Part shown: piece by piece, positions 10,001-11,643 of the stretch
Layout: each line of letters begins with the position of its first letter
Position numbering within the stretch: the first letter of the stretch is position 1
Assembly: GCA_025201705.1 (NCBI GenBank)
Contig: MU617516.1
Span: 1-11,643 of the forward strand
Source: Dissophora ornata
Lineage: Eukaryota; Mortierellomycota; Mortierellomycetes; Mortierellales; Mortierellaceae
Direction: 5' to 3'
DNA: 11,643 nucleotides
Program-made: the position numbers and the translations under genes
Notes under the pieces: generated by a model
Told to the model about the DNA's origin: nothing
What the model saw: only the letters and a program-made list of their open reading frames with translations
Database searches by the model: none

Positions 10001-11162
10001 GATTCATTGCCTGGGCCGAGCGCCTCATCTTCTCTGAGCGGATCTTCGTCTGCACCTGCTACAAAGTCCAAAACTGTGTCTGTCTCCCAGGAGAAGCAGA
10101 CATCAACGGCGTCGCACAAGAGCACCAGCAAATCTTCGAGCAAGAAAAGCGAAATAACCTTTGACCATGAGAACTACGTCTTCAGGAACAAAAATGGCGA
10201 TCAAATTTCCCCCGAGGAAGTAGATGAAGCCAGTAGCGATGATGATGAAGACGATGACGGTCAAGGCGCCAGCACTCTCTCCACCGCGCCTGGCATCCTG
10301 CAATTGGCCAAGGTTGCGGCCAAGGCGATGGCTGCTCGAGTGGTCGACGTCTCATTTGAAAACTTGGACGTCGCCGGGAGCTCCCTCTCCAGTACCGTTG
10401 ATGTGTCCGGGAGCTCAAGGTCTTCAGAATTGGCTTCGAGTGAATCCCGCGACGTAAACACTACTGCTTCTGAAGAAACAAGCCGTGGTAAAAAAAAAAG
10501 GATAGATTGGTTCCCAGACCCCTTCGACACCTTTTTAACTTTATTATTATTTTTATTCAATGGTAATAGCCCTTGCGACATCCACCAAATCTTTCAAGAG
10601 CGGCTTTATCATTGTTGAAGATCCTTGCGTGGTCCGCGAGCATAAGCATGAAGAATTCGCTCGCGCGACTCATACTCATCAGAAACAGGCAGCGGACATA
10701 CTCAGCTACAGTGGCGCCACTAAGATGAACCTCACCGAGGATGACCATGGCATCCGTGTAGGTCTTACCGAGAATTACCTAAACGAGACCAGTACAGTGT
10801 CTGATCCTCAAGATAGTCAACACCATCCTCCCTCACAAGAACCTGCTGCGATTTCATCAAAGGACTCGTCCTTTGTGAGCCAGGACGTTATCCAGGACTA
10901 TGAGCAATCGCCGCCGCAACCGCGGTACCAGAGTCATGGCTTGCTTGATAACAGTAAACGCAGTACAGTAGCTGCAGCTACGACCACCCTCTCGCTCGAA
11001 TATGGCCATGGCTTATTTCAAGGAGTCAACAAGAACCACAATGAAGGCGCAAAAAACGACAAAAGCTCCTTGGACTCATCAACCAAGGAGTGCACAATCG
11101 ATGAACATGGACTTCCTGTGATCGATGTCCGACGCGACTCGGGCTTCGATTTGTTGCTGTGA
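4002..11162 (+). CDS. Giant membrane-anchored, LEA-like amphipathic-repeat protein (about 2179 aa, eight exons)
   Basis: Exons as I join them: 4002-4788, 4880-4996, 5086-5118, 5199-5222, 5321-5848, 5947-6048, 6132-10487 and 10570-11162 (TGA at 11160-11162). All seven introns (80-98 bp) are GT-AG and phase 1, and the frame stays open throughout. Order along the protein: an Ala/His-rich N-terminus with amphipathic helices; one strong transmembrane helix at about residues 174-194 (IVLLLLLMPLVVLLLSYCAM), with no signal peptide; small hydrophilic cassettes; a His-rich stretch at about 374-431; a weak hydrophobic segment at about 460-480 (GGVLGATVATVAAF); eleven Lys-Gly pairs at 755-776; units of 91-102 residues from about 849; a strict 11-residue repeat at about 1480-1620; a Ser-rich and acidic part (DDDEDDD at about 1900); and a C-terminal exon ending VIDVRRDSGFDLLL. 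The repeats resemble group 3 LEA, perilipin and synuclein helices, which bind membranes or protect against drying. A role at ER or lipid-droplet membranes is inference. No enzyme motif is visible. Gene existence is well supported; expression and exact splicing are not tested here. Confidence 0.8.
4789..4879 (+). other. Intron 1, whose retention would give a short membrane isoform
   Basis: The donor is GCAG|GTGTGTG, a weaker site than the others, and the acceptor is GTGTGTAG. Reading through the donor meets TGA at 4794-4796, giving a 264-residue protein that keeps the transmembrane helix but lacks the whole repeat region. Splicing adds 1917 residues instead. Confidence 0.6.
5086..5222 (+). other. 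Two consecutive microexons (33 bp and 24 bp)
   Basis: Exon 3 (5086-5118) adds 11 residues and exon 4 (5199-5222) adds 8. Both are multiples of three flanked by phase 1 introns, with donors GTACGTTG and GTATAG and acceptors TTTAG and CGTAG. Skipping either or both keeps the frame. The coding signal in such short exons is weak on its own. Support comes from the chain of consistent phases on both sides. Confidence 0.55.
5223..5320 (+). other. Intron 4 with an internal CAG|GTGTGA site
   Basis: The 98 bp intron contains an acceptor fused to a donor at 5281-5288 (CAG then GTGTGA). This divides it into segments of 61 and 37 bp with no exon between. It could be a recursive-splicing site or chance; the second segment is very short for an independent fungal intron. 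Confidence 0.3.
5479..5655 (+). other. His-rich coding segment in exon 5
   Basis: Residues about 374-431 are crowded with His and Arg, including MHDHDH, HRHQPHVSHRRRHH and EHDHSHS. Such HDH clusters bind Zn2+ or other transition metals in loops of ZIP and CDF transporters (family knowledge). Here they sit outside any transporter, in a disordered cassette, so metal binding is only a possibility. Confidence 0.6.
6127..6143 (+). promoter_or_regulatory. Tandem 3' splice acceptors of intron 6, 12 bases apart
   Basis: Two TATAG acceptors end at 6131 and 6143, each followed by ATTCC. Exon 7 can start at 6132 or 6144, in the same frame, adding or omitting four residues. A good branch site (TACTAAAC, about 6097-6104) lies upstream of both. 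Confidence 0.55.
6803..6868 (+). repeat. Hexanucleotide coding repeat, (AAR GGC) x 11, Lys-Gly
   Basis: Eleven uninterrupted AAA/AAG-GGC units encode an alternating Lys-Gly run, followed by a degenerate KDKGKD tail to about 6880. It forms a highly basic flexible linker between the N-terminal cassettes and the helical repeats. Perfect short units of this kind often vary in number between strains. Confidence 0.95.
7085..8509 (+). repeat. Five long coding repeat units of 91, 91, 102, 94 and 97 residues
   Basis: Units begin at 7085, 7358, 7631, 7937 and 8219, each near a V/I/F-K/E-G/E/V-A-x-T/A-x-A-E motif (such as VKGAVTSAE, VKGAATSAE, FKEAATGAE, IEGAATSAE). A sixth, divergent start is at about 8510 (AKASVANAE). 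Within a unit the same order recurs: TSAE, QDAKK.MES, RDS.EKAKDS, K.AKKD.E, a (K/I)DT(A/V) block and an S.EKTV block. Unit length changes once by exactly 11 residues. The DNA has diverged enough that this is not a recent perfect duplication. A shorter related block precedes it from about 6899. Confidence 0.8.
8978..9406 (+). repeat. Strict 11-residue (hendecad) repeat array
   Basis: The motif K-A/T-T-V/F-D-S-x-I/V/L starts at 8978, 9044, 9110 (divergent), 9209, 9275 and 9374. Spacings are 66, 66, 99, 66 and 99 bp, that is 22, 22, 33, 22 and 33 codons, all exact multiples of 11. The intervening 11-mers follow R/E-x-S/A-K/T-D-x-x-x-x-x-V/A. There is almost no Pro, Cys or Trp. This periodicity is typical of extended amphipathic 11/3 helices. 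Confidence 0.85.
10488..10569 (+). other. Intron 7, joining the repeat exon to the C-terminal exon
   Basis: The donor is CGTG|GTAAAAA, with a TTTTTAAC branch-like site and acceptor GGTAATAG. It is phase 1 like the other introns. Reading through would end the protein at 10618 with a T-rich hydrophobic tail that looks like translated intron. Splicing enters the open frame that carries the C-terminal 197 residues. Confidence 0.7.
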
Positions 11163-11188
11163 AAATTGCATAGTGATCAACTAATGAA

Positions 11189-11194
11189 AATAAA
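11189..11194 (+). terminator. AATAAA polyadenylation signal of the large gene
   Basis: AATAAA occurs 26 bases after the TGA at 11160-11162, in an A/T-rich stretch. This is a plausible 3' end signal for the gene above. Confidence 0.5.
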
Positions 11195-11643
11195 AGGGAC
11201 GCTTTATTGTGAATGTTGCTATGAGAAACATATCTTATAAAGGCTTGCTCTTGGTCTGTCTCCTTGCCACAAAGTGCAAGAGGAGCTGTGCAGAGTACAC
11301 CACGGGCAGGTGGCAAGCCATCGTACTCCAATACTGGGTGGACAGCCACTTCACTCGAAGTGGAACTGTCGCTTGAACATGAAACCTTGCACACAACACA
11401 ACAATCCGTATATCAATCGCATCAAAAGACAAAATCATCGCGTTGGCAAGGGGGGTTCTGGCTGGTTCGCTTGGTATAAGAATGGTCATGGGAGAACTGG
11501 TTGCTGGATTTTGAAAAGTGAACAAGAGCTGAAAGAAAAGAATAACTTAAAATACTGCCCTAAAGATGACCAAAGGGAGGGTCCTGGCCGGCCCATCCCA
11601 AGACTGCAGTCGCACAGAGCCTGCAGCCGCCCGAGGAAACCAA
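11195..11643. other. 3' flank, no supported gene
   Basis: No gene can be supported. Minus-strand frames at 11235-11525 and 11026-11394 are open, but the second overlaps the coding end of the large gene and neither shows a domain I recognise. The last 70 bases are more GC-rich. On the minus strand they read as a short open stretch ending in a stop at about 11594, which could be the tail of a neighbouring gene beyond the right edge, but this is too little to call. Confidence 0.35.

Noticed and set aside
10530..10560. A C-terminal transmembrane tail (FLTLLLFLF)
   Set aside because: It is encoded by the TTATTATTATTTTTATT part of intron 7 and would be removed by splicing.
10560..11162. A separate 200-codon gene starting at 10560
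   Set aside because: An intron at 10488-10569 in the same phase as all the others joins this frame to the giant exon, and the first codons overlap the T-rich intron end. It is better read as the last exon.

Overview
The window looks like nuclear DNA of a filamentous fungus. Genes are interrupted by short GT-AG introns, mostly about 75-98 bp, several with CTAAC/CTAAT-like branch points. There are pyrimidine-rich promoter tracts, AATAAA polyadenylation signals and low-complexity hydrophilic proteins. A partial DDE transposase of fungal type and a repeat-prone conserved fungal family of unknown function lie next to a single large gene. Intron size and these families fit an early-diverging fungus such as Mortierellomycota, but a basidiomycete cannot be excluded from sequence alone. 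There are no bacterial operons, rRNA, tRNA or CRISPR features.

Layout. (1) 1-766, minus strand: the 5' part (225 codons) of a two-exon transposase-like gene that runs off the left edge. (2) 767-1660: no confident gene, apart from three exon-like pieces with good splice sites (1213-1588, plus strand) that could be the end of a small unrecognised gene. (3) About 1683-3053, plus strand: a multi-exon gene of an uncharacterised fungal family, broken by an in-frame TGA and apparent frameshifts. It is either a pseudogene or a sequence with homopolymer errors. Its last 88 bp are duplicated 131 bp downstream. (4) 3190-4001: intergenic and promoter DNA. (5) 4002-11162, plus strand: one gene of eight exons that I join into a protein of about 2179 residues. 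(6) 11163-11643: a 3' flank with AATAAA and no supported gene.

The 4002-11162 gene is the centre of interest. It encodes an N-terminal region with one strong transmembrane segment, a run of small cassettes, a His-rich stretch, an 11-fold Lys-Gly repeat, then about 700 residues of Lys/Ala/Thr/Asp-rich amphipathic repeats, and acidic and His-containing C-terminal parts. Part of the repeat keeps an exact 11-residue register, like group 3 LEA proteins, perilipins and synucleins. All seven introns are phase 1, so every internal exon could be skipped without changing frame. My reading, which is inference, is a membrane-anchored, modular amphipathic-repeat protein that coats or tethers membranes or lipid droplets, or protects them under stress. 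I know of no named gene for it.
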